The position numbers and the translations under genes are program-made. Shown here piece after piece: positions 42,520 to 51,727 of a stretch of DNA of 64,000 nt. The notes under the pieces were generated by a model. The model was given only the letters and a program-made list of their open reading frames with translations. It was not told where the DNA came from and made no database searches. Each line of letters begins with the position of its first letter. Position 1 is the stretch's first letter. The stretch comes from Euleptes europaea (lineage: Eukaryota; Chordata; Lepidosauria; Squamata; Sphaerodactylidae), in the NCBI RefSeq assembly GCF_029931775.1, contig NW_026612052.1:62001-126000 (forward strand), written 5' to 3'.

Positions 42520-43315
42520 GGGGTATTCTTCACGGAGATTTGATGCTGTTTAGATGCTGATTTGCGTCGGAGGCAAATTTTGGTTATTCACGCCAGATCC
42601 GTGTTTTCCCCCACTGAGCAAAATAAGCCGGGTTAAATGAGAGGCAATCCAAACCACTTCTGAGCCGTACTTTCCAGTAGAAGAGCGTTTTGTTGCTCGG
42701 ATGCCCATGAAAAAATGTTTGCTTCGCTCCCCGGGATGTCTCCTTTCTCCTCCCCCAAGAACAGTGATTGGCTGGGGGAGTTGCCACTCTAACAGCATTG
42801 CACCAGCAGGAGGGAGACCCAAAGCAGACTGGCTGCCCCTCTTCAGAAGGGTGATGGGAGTTTTGGCTTGGATTTGCCGCTCTCAGGATGCCCCCCCCAA
42901 CACACACACACATAGGATCGCACCGGCTGGAGGGAGACCCTGAGCAGACTGGCTGCCCCTCTTCAGAAGGGTGATGGGGGTTTTGGCTTGGATTTGCCGC
43001 TCTCAGGATACCCCCCCAACACACACACACATAGGATCGCACCAGCTGGAGGGAGACCCAGAGCAGACTGGCAGCCTCTCTTCTGAAGGGTGATGGGAGT
43101 TTTGGCTTGGATTTGCCGCTCTCAGGATGCCCCCCCAACACACACACAACACACTCGCAGAGAAGTGCGCTGTTTCTCCCGTGAAAAATTGTTTCTCCCC
43201 CCATGCCTCGGGATGGGGGGAGAATCTGTGCTGCCATGAAAAAGCTATTTAAATCCGTTTTTTGTTTGCTCCGATTCGAAACCGAAGCAAAATCCACCGT
43301 GAAAAATACCCCTAA
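42518..43315. mobile_element. Non-autonomous Harbinger-like DNA transposon
   Basis: Terminal inverted repeats GGGGTATTCTTCACGG at the left and CCGTGAAAAATACCCC at the right, flanked on both sides by TAA, the 3-bp TWA duplication of the PIF/Harbinger superfamily. The interior has three tandem units of about 119 bp starting near 42800, 42920 and 43039, each with 'ggagggagaccc', 'cttcagaagggtgatggg' and a CCCCCCAACACACACA run. It encodes no transposase. Length about 790 bp. Confidence 0.85.
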
Positions 43316-43567
43316 CAGATACATTCCTGCTCTTCACTTAAATATCCAGCCAAAGAAGCCCAATATTTTCCACTCTTTCTAACAGTCACATTCACAAAAC
43401 AGCTTGCGGTACTATGACATGTCACATAAATATCCCCTATCCTTAGACTTGCCAGGCATCCCAATATGAAGGAGGCCTCCCAGTGGCAAGCTCTGTTGCC
43501 TGCCATCACTCCACATGGCAGTGGAAGGGAGAGAGAGAAACCTGTAACATTGCTGATGTTGCAACCT

Positions 43568-43662
43568 GGAAGTGACAAAGGGCAGCTCTAGGAATTGCCA
43601 GAAACTCTATGGTAAAATCATATAGTTTCTAGCAATTCCTAGAGCTACCCTTTGTCTCTTCC
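43568..43662. repeat. Hairpin-forming inverted repeat (44-nt arms)
   Basis: Left arm GGAAGTGACAAAGGGCAGCT and 'ctaggaattgccagaaactctatg' pairs with the right arm ending 'agctaccctttgtctcttcc'. There are about five mismatches and a short loop around GTAAAAT. Flanking sequence on both sides continues to match more weakly for about 40 nt. It could be a small fold-back transposon or a microRNA-like hairpin. Confidence 0.75.
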
Positions 43663-44325
43663 AGATTGTAGCCAGAAGGGATGCAGCAGCATCAGTGACA
43701 TTGTCCCCACCCCTCTTGTCCCCTCCCATCCCCCATACTTATTCTTCATCCAGTTTCCGTCCCAGACACTTGCCCCACTTTCATCACTCAGTTGCACCTA
43801 CATAAATCATCACAGCCAAGCAGCCATATCCTTCTTTGTAATAAAAAGAGGGGGTTGCGGGTACACAAGTACACATGGCTACTGTAACACTTAACAATCT
43901 GTAGTAGGAATTTCTTGTGGCCCAATGGATTCTTCTTTAGAGACCAGTATAGAAGGTGCCAATGAGCAAAATGTCATGGACTCCATCATGAAGTGGCACT
44001 CAAAAAGTGTTTAAAATTCACCACATAGTTAGCTAGAGTTCTGATAAAGTCTTTGAAACTTTTATCCATTCATAATTATTTCCGAAGTATGCAAGGCAGA
44101 TCCCATACAAAAGACCTGTACTATCGAGGACGTAATACATTTAAATAAAATGTCACAGAAATAGATTATATTTCCCAATGGACTAACTGGCCGACCCATC
44201 AAGAGGAAACTAATTACAGATTGTCATAATCCCACAGAAACTGATTATTTGAAGTTCTGGGGAACTGAACACAAGGCCCAACTCAAAGAAGCTCTTAAGA
44301 CTTGGGGACCAAGGGAGAAGAACAA
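43663..44325. other. Intergenic DNA upstream of an OR
   Basis: No gene or repeat recognised. Confidence 0.45.
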
Positions 44326-44330
44326 TCCTT

Positions 44331-44600
44331 GAATTCTTTGGGGATAAAACCACAAGGATGTTTTAAGTTGGGATGACATAAAATGTATTGCTTTAGTCTC
44401 CAGCGTTTCTGGTAGAAACCACTGTTTAGGAGGCTAGAAGCTAGATAAACCATCCATTCAACTCAAAATATTTGGGAACAATCCCAAGGTATATACGGAA
44501 GCTCTCAGAAGGAGGAATAGCTGGATGGATACATGACTAAATTCAATCCCATTTGTTGCACTGTCCCCTTAACCCAAAAGAATGAAGAAGCAAACACTTG
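44331..44600 (+). promoter_or_regulatory. Putative upstream module and first exon for the OR at 46.0 kb
   Basis: GAATTCTTTGGGGAT at 44331 matches the start of the modules at 27.7 and 35.2 kb. TAGAAACCACTGTT (44413-44426) is shared with 35266. 'attcaactcaaaatatttgggaa' near 44455 is shared with 27912 and 51595. It ends 'gaagaagcaaacacttg' with donor GTAAGT at 44601. The likely partner acceptor is CCTCTGCAG ending at 45997. Confidence 0.5.
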
Positions 44601-44935
44601 GTAAGTGTTTCTTGGTTCCTTATTTCCTTCTAAGGACAAATACAAAGATATTACATGTCCAGCATCCAGTACCAAATTCTGCTGTGTGTAGTTTGACTTA
44701 ACTTTTCATTGGAAAATATTCACTGGAAGAGAGGGTAGTGGATAAGTGAAACAATGAATGAATGGGTATATATGGGTATGTGATGATTTTACATTGGAGT
44801 GCTTTTTCTTCTTTTTGATTCTATTTTCATTGTGACACTGACAGATTAGAGGAGAGCTATCCATTCCCCCTTCCTTTTCAGGTAAACCTTGCACAGGAGC
44901 TATTTATTATGCTTCTACGCACATAAATTCATAAG

Positions 44936-45090
44936 GTGAGATCTGACCAATTTTTCCATTGGTAAGAAAGGCTAGACCACCAAAAAGGTATCAAAGATCA
45001 AGGAATCTGCACAGACAAAAGCCACAGGGAACTCTTGCAGCAGTAAGGAGAACTGGGAGGGACAGAGTGAGAAAGCTCACTGGGTCCATT
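44936..45090 (-). repeat. MITE-like repeat, 'GGTTGGATCC' family
   Basis: Degenerate left end GTGAGATCTGACCAATTTTT, core with 'agaccaccaaaaaggtatcaaagatcaaggaatctgc', right end 'aaagctcactgggtccatt'. Lies in the putative intron of the OR at 46.0 kb. Confidence 0.5.
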
Positions 45091-45285
45091 CTCTACAATG
45101 TGATCCTCTACTGAATAAAGATATTTAAAATATATCAATATCACAATCCCTTATATCTGTGTGCAAGGTTGCAGCCAAATTCTCCTTCTCAGTAAGCTGA
45201 CATGAGTACATTGTGCAAGTTAGGACAAATCTCCTTACATTCTATTTGACTAAAATCTCACGGTGTATTGAATCTGAAATTTGAT

Positions 45286-45552
45286 GGGCTGGATCCAACC
45301 AATTTTTCGGCTGGTGGGAAAGAGGGAACATCCAAAAGACTATGCAGAAATCACCCAGAATTGGGGGAAAATAGGGTTAAATCCAGCCCACTTATTTGGT
45401 CTATCTCACTCAACTTTATTACAGCCTCCATCCCGCGTGACCTTTACCAGTCCAGGTCCCATGATGCCAACATAGATTTTTTGGGGGATAATAAATGGGA
45501 ACCCATCTTCTCTTCTGTACCAGCTTAAAATCTGGGTGAATCCATCCCATGT
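45286..45552. repeat. Two overlapping MITE-like copies, 'GGTTGGATCC' family
   Basis: The first half reads like one orientation (GGGCTGGATCCAACCAATTT, then 'ggaacatccaaaagactatg'). It is joined at about 45375 to a second copy in the other orientation ('aaatccagccca...ggtcccatgatgcc...aatctgggtgaatccatccca'). Confidence 0.5.
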
Positions 45553-45990
45553 TCTGTAATGGAGCATCACCTCAATAAGAGGTGTAGAACATGGTGTGGA
45601 AATGGAGATAAGAGGTAGGATCCAAGAACTTATTTTCTTCTCTACACCGAGACATAATATTGATACTTTGCAAACACTGTACTGTGGTGATGATTACAAG
45701 ACACAAGTTACAAGACACAAGAATGGTGGATCATGATCTAAGGTGGATCATGAAACAGTGCTAGGAAATGTAAATCAGGTTTACCACATAAGAAGAGCAA
45801 TGGGTTCCATATCATGACACAGCTACAGAAAGGAAATGGGAAATTAACTTGATGACTTCAAGTCATGAATTGATTGGTGCTTCTCTAAAAGTCAGTTTAT
45901 GCCAATAAATGCTTTACTCCAGCTCTATAATGGAAATCCCATGTTTTTTAATTAAATCAGTGTTTCTGCATTTTAATTCAATTTTTTCCC
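45553..45990. other. Putative intron of OR, no named repeat
   Basis: Contains a short local duplication, 'acaagacacaag-ttacaagacacaag' and 'ggtggatcatga', near 45690-45755. Nothing else is visible. Confidence 0.4.
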
Positions 45991-46011
45991 TCTGCAGATA
46001 AAACAGGGGAG

Positions 46012-46953
46012 ATGGGAGGGAATATTCAAAGAGGAGAAAATGAAACAAAAGTGATGGAATTCATCCTTCTTGGTTTCCCTGGGTCCCCATATTTACAGAT
46101 GTTCATCTTCACCCTCTTTCTTATCATGTACCTCCTGACAGTTTTGGGAAACATGTCGATCATCATTCTAGTAATAACGCAACGCCGTCTCCATTCTCCC
46201 ATGTATTTCTTCCTTTGCAATCTCTCTTTCCTGGAGATATGGTACACCACTGTAATCATTCCGAAGACCCTTGGAATCATTATGGGGAGTAGCAGAAGCA
46301 TCTCTTTAGCTGGCTGCAATCTGCAGATGTACTTAATTTTTGCCTTTGGATGCACTGAATATTTCCTGCTCGCCGTCATGGCCTATGACCGATATTTGGC
46401 TATATGTTTCCCACTGCACTACAGCACCATCATGGACATTAGCCTTTCCAGCAAGTTGGCAATTGTCTCTTGGCTGTGTGGATTCCTTGTTATTTGTGTA
46501 CCAGCAATTCTCATCTCAAGGCTATCCTTTTGTGGATCCAATATGATTAACCATTTCTTGTGCAACATTGATTCATGGATAATTCTGTCCTGCACTGACA
46601 CCTATGTTATTGAATTGGCAGCTTTTATTATATCTGTCTTTGTCATCTTGGGCTCCTGTTTGATTACACTTCTTTCCTACATATACATCATCTCTACCAT
46701 TCTAAAAATGTCTTCTGCCAAAGGACAACAAAAGGCCTTCTCTACATGTTCCTCCCATCTTGCTGTTGTGGTTATTTGGTATGGATCCACCATCTTTCTT
46801 TTTGTTAAGCCATCTAAGAGGACATCTTTAGAAATTACCAAAGTAGTGACCATCCTGAATACAATTGTGACTCCACTGCTGAATCCTTTTATCTACACGC
46901 TGAGAAACAAAGAGGTTAAGGAGGCTGTGAAAAGTTTGTTGCACAAGGGATGA
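46012..46953 (+). CDS. Olfactory receptor, family 6 (OR6F1-like)
   Basis: Intact 313-residue OR. ATG 15 nt after a strong acceptor (TTTTTTCCCTCTGCAG). It gives MGGNIQRGENETKVMEFILL with the sequon at residue 10. Motifs: SPMYFFLCNLSFLEIWYTT, AVMAYDRYLAICFPLHY, FCGSNMINHFLCNIDSW, KAFSTCSSHLAVVVIWYGS, KPSKRTSLEITKV, PLLNPFIYTLRNKEV. Short C-tail ending HKG. The likely first exon ends at 44600. No defects. Confidence 0.97.
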   Translation: MGGNIQRGENETKVMEFILLGFPGSPYLQMFIFTLFLIMYLLTVLGNMSIIILVITQRRLHSPMYFFLCNLSFLEIWYTTVIIPKTLGIIMGSSRSISLAGCNLQMYLIFAFGCTEYFLLAVMAYDRYLAICFPLHYSTIMDISLSSKLAIVSWLCGFLVICVPAILISRLSFCGSNMINHFLCNIDSWIILSCTDTYVIELAAFIISVFVILGSCLITLLSYIYIISTILKMSSAKGQQKAFSTCSSHLAVVVIWYGSTIFLFVKPSKRTSLEITKVVTILNTIVTPLLNPFIYTLRNKEVKEAVKSLLHKG

Positions 46954-47016
46954 GAAAAGTGTGTTGTTATATGCTCTGCATGAGGAGAAAACATGCTTTT
47001 AAAATATATGGACAGT

Positions 47017-47150
47017 AGGGTTGCCAGATCTGGGTTGGGAAATACCCTGAAGATTTTGGGGGTGGAGTCTGAGGAGGGCGGGAATTGGGGAGGGACTTCA
47101 ATGTCATATAGTCCAATTGCCAAAGCAGTCATTTTCTCCAGGGGAAGTGA
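47017..47150. mobile_element. hAT-like element, 3' part missing
   Basis: TAGGGTTGCCAGATCTGGGT, 'gggggtggagtctgaggagggcgg' and 'gtccaattgccaaagcagtcattttctccagg' match the family at 3409. After that the sequence passes into the local repeat at 47171. Confidence 0.7.
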
Positions 47151-47164
47151 TTTCCCCAACAGCT

Positions 47165-47300
47165 CTCCCCATTGCTGCTTAGCTGGGCAGTGGGGGAAGG
47201 AACTTTTAAGGGAAATGGGGGTGGGAACTGGTTGCACTAATCTAACTTAGATGTGATCCATGCATGGATAACCATGGCTACATCTCATTTTCCAAGGCAA
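47165..47300. repeat. Local direct repeat, copy 1 (partner 47757-47880)
   Basis: Shares 'agctgggcagtg', 'agaaatgggggtg', 'aatctaacttagatgtgatccatgcatggataaccat' and TTTTCCAAGGCAA with 47757-47880, about 590 bp away in the same orientation. Confidence 0.65.
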
Positions 47301-47384
47301 GTCATGCTATACTACAAATGGATGGACCACAAGTAGCAAAGCCCTTATAAGTATGATCCATCCCCCCTCCTGAAGGCATTTATA

Positions 47385-48195
47385 CACTTGGAAGCTCAGC
47401 AGAGGGCCCAACTGTCCCCTCCACCGTGCATTGATGAACACTTGCAGTGCCACACAGATAATTGTCATGCAATTTTATGTCATTCACATCAAGATTGATC
47501 TTTGGCAGGATGTTTGCGCAGTCCGAGTGCCCATTAGAAACGTCATAAAATGCAAACTAACCGAAAGAACTGAAAGATGCAGAATCTGTTCGATATTCAG
47601 GTTGCACTTTTAAAAGAGGGTTCCCTAATGTTCTAAATCCATGATTCCACCTCACATCTGCCTTCTTCCCCTCCACACCCCACTTCCATCGTGAGAGCCA
47701 GAACAGTTAATCCTATTTGCCTCCTTGATCTTCTAGTAGTAGGGGTGAGGGTCTTCCACTTCAGCTGGGCAGTGAGCGGGGGGTTCTAAGAGAAATGGGG
47801 GTGAGAAATGGTTGCAATAGTCTAACCTAGGTGTGATCCATGCATGGATAACCATCTAATTTTCCAAGGCAATAATGCAGTTGCATACCAACCACAGTTG
47901 GTGAAAAATAATGTATCATTGAGGTGTCATCATTCCCCTGCCCTCCCTTGTGTCTTCACCACAACAGGTTTAAGGTAGGTTAGGCTGAGAGAGAAAGAGA
48001 GTGACTGGCCCACCCAGTGAGCTTACATGGCTCAGTGGGAATTCTGGGTTTTTAGATCCTAGTCCAGTGCTATAACTACTACGCCACACTGTCTCATTAT
48101 TCAAATTTTTGGAATATAGCCTGGTATTACATGGCCTTATAATATCACCTAGTCATAAATATATATCTTAGAAGACCCTGGTATTACGTTGATTG
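47385..48195 (+). repeat. Inverted segmental duplication, arm 1
   Basis: Matches the reverse complement of 61815-62345. Shared blocks include GGAAGCTCAGCA, 'aagattgatctttggcagga', GAGTGCCCATTAGAA, 'gaactgaaagat', TTCGATATTCAG, and 'attacatggccttataatatcacct'. This arm is longer because it contains the second copy of the local repeat (47757-47880). Confidence 0.7.
47935..48098 (-). repeat. Old tRNA-derived SINE within the duplication
   Basis: On the - strand: 'gacagtgtggcgtagtagttatagcactggactaggatc', then a B-box-like region, then 'ctctctcagcctaacctacctta'. The same SINE sits in arm 2 at 61915-62050, so it predates the duplication. Confidence 0.65.
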
Positions 48196-48384
48196 TTTTT
48201 ACATGCTTCTAGATATTCAAAGCAGGGTAGGGTAAGAAAATAACACTTCTCCATCATTCTAGTAAAATCCTCCCTCTGTTTCCGAATTGGCCAGAATCCA
48301 CCAGAGAACAGGAGACCATGATATCCATTCCAGAAATTCTTCCCATATCATTGCAAGCTCAAAGACAAGATGGGGCCACAAAGA

Positions 48385-48435
48385 AGCTAAGCAGGGTCAG
48401 CTCTGGTTGGTATTGGGCTGGGAGACCACCCAGAG
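48385..48435 (+). repeat. Fragment of 5S rRNA-derived SINE
   Basis: Only the middle is left: 'aagaagctaagcagggtcagctctggttggtattgggctgggagacc'. It is cut on the right by the SINE on the - strand. Confidence 0.7.
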
Positions 48436-48439
48436 GAAG

Positions 48440-48745
48440 AAGAGGAGGAGGAATTGGTTTTTATATGTCGATTTTCTCTACCTTAGGAGAATCAAGCCAG
48501 CTTACAATCTCCTTCCCTTCCTCTCCCCGCAATAGACACCTTGTGAGGTAGGTGAGGCTGAGACAGCTCAAAGAGAACTATGACTAGCCCAAGGTCACTT
48601 AGCAGGCTTCATGTGTAGGAGTGGGGAAGCCATCCCAGTTCACCAGATTAGAGTCCACTGCTCATGTGGAGGAGTGGAGATTCAAACCAAATTCTCCACA
48701 TTAGAGTCCACTGCTCTTAACCACTACACCACACTGGCTCTCAGC
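48440..48745 (-). repeat. tRNA-derived SINE with L2-like tail
   Basis: Complete on the - strand from 'gagagccagtgtggtgtagtggttaaga' to 'gattgtaagctggcttgattctcctaaggtagagaaaatcgacatataaaaacc'. Confidence 0.87.
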
Positions 48746-48817
48746 AATGTCAAACCCAAAAAATCTCATTTTAATACAAGGAAAAAAGGGGGGTGGGAAA
48801 GGTATGATTCAGAATCT

Positions 48818-48905
48818 AGGCTTCTCTGTCTGCCGTATAACCCCCCCCCCCAATTCCTTCTCTTTCCCCATACAATTCACTGAAAGTATTTATAGGGAGC
48901 CAGGC
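48818..48905 (+). repeat. Short repeat shared with 63900-63975
   Basis: CTGCCGTATAACCCCC, 'attccttctctttcccca-acaattcactgaaagtatttata' occurs again near the window end in the same orientation. It includes a poly-C run at 48841-48851. Confidence 0.55.
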
Positions 48906-49331
48906 AGATGAGTTTGTGTGTGTTGTGTGTGTCAGTGTGTTTGTTCACTCACATTTGCTCTTTCTCTACCATGTGAAGATGCAGTGCCACCATAAGGGTG
49001 GGAACCAGTAGACAAAATCTGGAGGGCTAGAGGGCCCCTGAAATCAGTGTCATGCTGTATTCTTGGAATGCACTTATTTATTTATTTATAATGCAGTTAT
49101 GATTTCAGCCACTAGGGGTGCATGTAAGGTAGAGCCCAGTAAAGAGCAGTATCTGATGCTGCTGTCTTGGCCTTGCTGCAAAGTTCAATATGAGGCCGAG
49201 GGTAACTGCTGCTTCTCAGATCTTGCTAAACCCATCAGCTAAACCAGCATTGGAGCAAGGTAAGATTAGCCAGGACAAGCTACAGTCGTTGCCAGGATGC
49301 AGCCCCCTAACAAGGTCATTATCTCCAGCAG
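48906..49331. other. Intergenic DNA
   Basis: A run of TGTGTG and an L2-like TTTATTTATTTA at about 49076 are seen; nothing else can be named. Confidence 0.4.
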
Positions 49332-49544
49332 CTAGGGTTGTCCAACCTCTAGGTAATAGTTAGAGATCTCCTGCTATTACAATTGATCTCCAGCTGATAG
49401 AGATCAGATCACCTGGAGAAAATAGCTGCTTTGACAATTGGACTTTATGTCATTGAAGTCCTTCCCCTCCTCAGACTTCGCCACAAAAACCTCCCACCGG
49501 TAGCAAAGAGGTTCCTGGTAGCAAAGAGGTTCCTGGGAACCCTA
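49332..49544. mobile_element. hAT-like non-autonomous element
   Basis: Begins TAGGGTTGTCCAACCTCTAG and ends 'ttcctgggaacccta'. Flanked by CCAGCAGC and CCAGCTGC (8 bp, one mismatch). Contains a 19-bp tandem duplication, 'gtagcaaagaggttcctg', near 49500-49535. Its inner part is included in the direct repeat 49372-49779. Confidence 0.72.
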
Positions 49545-49779
49545 CCAGCTGCCTATGGTTTCCCTCATCCTTTAGTTCCATTCAGCTCCTGAACAGCCAG
49601 AACTTGCAAAAGGGCAGCCCTGCTAATGTGAGGTAGCAAAATCAACATCATCATCTACGGTTGTGTTTTCCTACATATCTCTAACTCATTTCAGCACTTT
49701 TCTCCTCCCTCTTTTTGCTCACTATCTTTAATGATCTGCCATTTGTCATTCCTCACTTTGTATTCCCCCTTATTTTTCC
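49372..49779 (+). repeat. ~405-bp direct repeat, copy 1
   Basis: Aligns along its length with 50391-50792. It covers most of the hAT-like element plus unique flank ('agccagaacttgcaaaagggcag', 'catcatctacggttgt', 'ctcatttcagcacttttctcctccctc'). Confidence 0.85.
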
Positions 49780-49794
49780 TTTCCTTTTCCTTTT

Positions 49795-50390
49795 ATCCCT
49801 TAGAAGCTCCTTGATCCATTGATCTTGAGCAGCATAAATCTAGTGTTTGAAGGATATAAGGACTGAAAAAAATCTTGCCACTGACAATGTAGCCTTGGGA
49901 TCCCTATCACTTAGTAGAAAAGGCATTATGTCAGACACAGAGGCATTAGATTTGCATGTTAAAAGGGGAGAGATATAATGTGATCAAAGCTCCTCGTAAA
50001 AGCAGCATTCCAAAAGGACATGAGCTAGTGAATCGATAGAGCCAGAAGAGAAAGGACAGGTCCTGTCTGGATATGGTATATTCAAAATTCTGCCCTGCAT
50101 AACCATAGAGGGGTTAGCATTCAATCTAGCTAAACAGAAGGCTCTAGAAAGACGAGGAGTTGTCAGACAAACCACATGGTGGTGGTATTCTGAAGAACTG
50201 GGATGAACAAACACGGCGAGCACGAAAAGTAGTGCTGTTATAATCAAGCTCTTTAATGCTCTTTTTAATTTTGGTGAAAGCTTTAGTTTTCCCAAGATCT
50301 AATAACATATCCTGCGAGAAGCCCAACAATGACAGTTTCTCATCTAAGATTTTTTTGCCATGAGGATTTAAAAGGGTCGTGCTTCAGAGA
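49795..50390 (-). mobile_element. LINE 3' fragment between the direct repeats
   Basis: On the - strand encodes LSRAFCLARLNANPSMVMQG, GRILNIPYPDRTCPFSSGSI and SLAHVLLECCFYEEL. The 3' non-coding end reads 'ggatcaaggagcttctaagggataaaa'. A close relative is at 61325-61650. 5'-truncated, with ORF breaks. Same broad class as the 37.2-kb LINE. Confidence 0.82.
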
Positions 50391-50792
50391 AGCTGTTACA
50401 ACTGATCTCCTGCTGATAGAGATCATATCACCTGGAGAAAATAGCTGCTTTGGCAATTGGACTCTATGGCATTGAAGCCCCTCCCCTTCTTAGGCTCCAC
50501 CAAAAAAACCTCCTGCCTGTGGCAAAGAGGTTCATGGCAACCCTACCAGCACCCTATGGTTTCCATCATCCTTGTTCCACGCAGCTCTTGCACAGCCAGA
50601 ACTTGCAAAAGGGCAGTCCTGTTAACGTGAGGTAACAAAATCATCATCATTATCATCATCATCATCTATGGTTGTATTTTCCTACATTTCCCTAACTCAT
50701 TTCAGCACTTTTCTCCTCCCTCATTTTGCTCACTACCTTTCATGATCTGCCATTTGTCTATCCTCATTTCTTATCCCCCCCTTATTTTTCAG
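50391..50792 (+). repeat. ~405-bp direct repeat, copy 2
   Basis: Partner of 49372-49779. It starts exactly at the junction with the LINE fragment and lacks the first 40 bp of the hAT-like element. A (CAT)n expansion near 50641-50667 distinguishes the copies. Confidence 0.85.
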
Positions 50793-51051
50793 TCTCAACT
50801 TCTTCTCATACAAACTGGTTGGACTCATTCCAGTCCCAGACGAAGGACCTGTCTAGGCTTACCCTCATTGGCCAACAGACTTAAGAACAGCTTTCCTCAT
50901 CCAAGGGCTAGATATAAAAGTGCCTTTTCAAACATTTTTTGGGGAAAGGGACAGGAGCAGGATTGTTTAAATGGCTCAACCCGTACCATTATGAATATCT
51001 TCCATATTTACTAGGATTAAGTTGTTATTGTTGGTTTTTCTGGGGTTCATT

Positions 51052-51272
51052 TAGGGTTGCCACCTCCAGTTTGGGAAATTCGTGGAGATTTTGGAAGTGG
51101 AGCCTAAGAAGGGCAGAGTCTGGGGGAGAGGAAGGACTTCAGCAGGTTAAAATGCCATAAAGTCTATCCTCCAAAGCTGCCATTTTCTCCAGAGGGCCTG
51201 ACCTCTGTAGTCTAGAGATCAGTTGCAATATTTGAAGATCTCCAGGTGCTACATAGAGACTGGCAACCATGG
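51052..51272. mobile_element. hAT-like non-autonomous element with clear target duplication
   Basis: Termini TAGGGTTGCCACCTCCAG and GACTGGCAACCAT. The flanks read GGGTTCATT on both sides, which gives an 8-9-bp target duplication and supports hAT placement of the whole family. Confidence 0.8.
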
Positions 51273-51489
51273 GTTCATTATTTCAGTTGTATTCAGATCC
51301 TGGATGCTAATAACCGTTCACAAAGAACAACAAATGTGGTTCCAAAGGCAATTAAAATAAATTCTCCAGGGAGCCATGCAGTCCCTGAGCTAGCACACAT
51401 GATGACATAATTCTTCAGGGAACTTCTGGAAGATGGAGCCACATAGTCTGACTGATACCATAAAGATGAAATCACAAGGGTTCGCCAAG

Positions 51490-51727
51490 TTGTGATTATG
51501 TAAATATTCTTCATTCAACAGTCTGCATCTCAAACATACAATATTCAGGAGGCTTTCTTCCTTGAGTCTTGTTCTGAGGAGCAGTAAAACATTCAGTTAA
51601 TTCAAAATATCTGGAAATATGGAGAAATATAGAGTACACATTTAAAATATTTGTTGGGCATGTCGATGTTGCAGCAAATTCAGAGTAGTATTGTCTGACC
51701 AGTCTTCCAGTGGAGAGCAAATAACTG
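51490..51727 (+). promoter_or_regulatory. Putative upstream module and first exon for the OR at 53.1 kb
   Basis: 'cagttaattcaaaatatctggaaat' at about 51595 matches 27912 and 44455. It ends 'gagagcaaataactg' with donor GTAAGT at 51728, parallel to the exon ends at 28070 and 44600. The likely acceptor is TTTTGTTTCAG ending at 53058. The GATGAATTC block of the other modules is not seen here. Confidence 0.45.

Noticed and set aside
42584-43324. 246-codon - strand frame
   Set aside because: It translates the three ~119-bp tandem units of the Harbinger-like element. No transposase or other motif is present.
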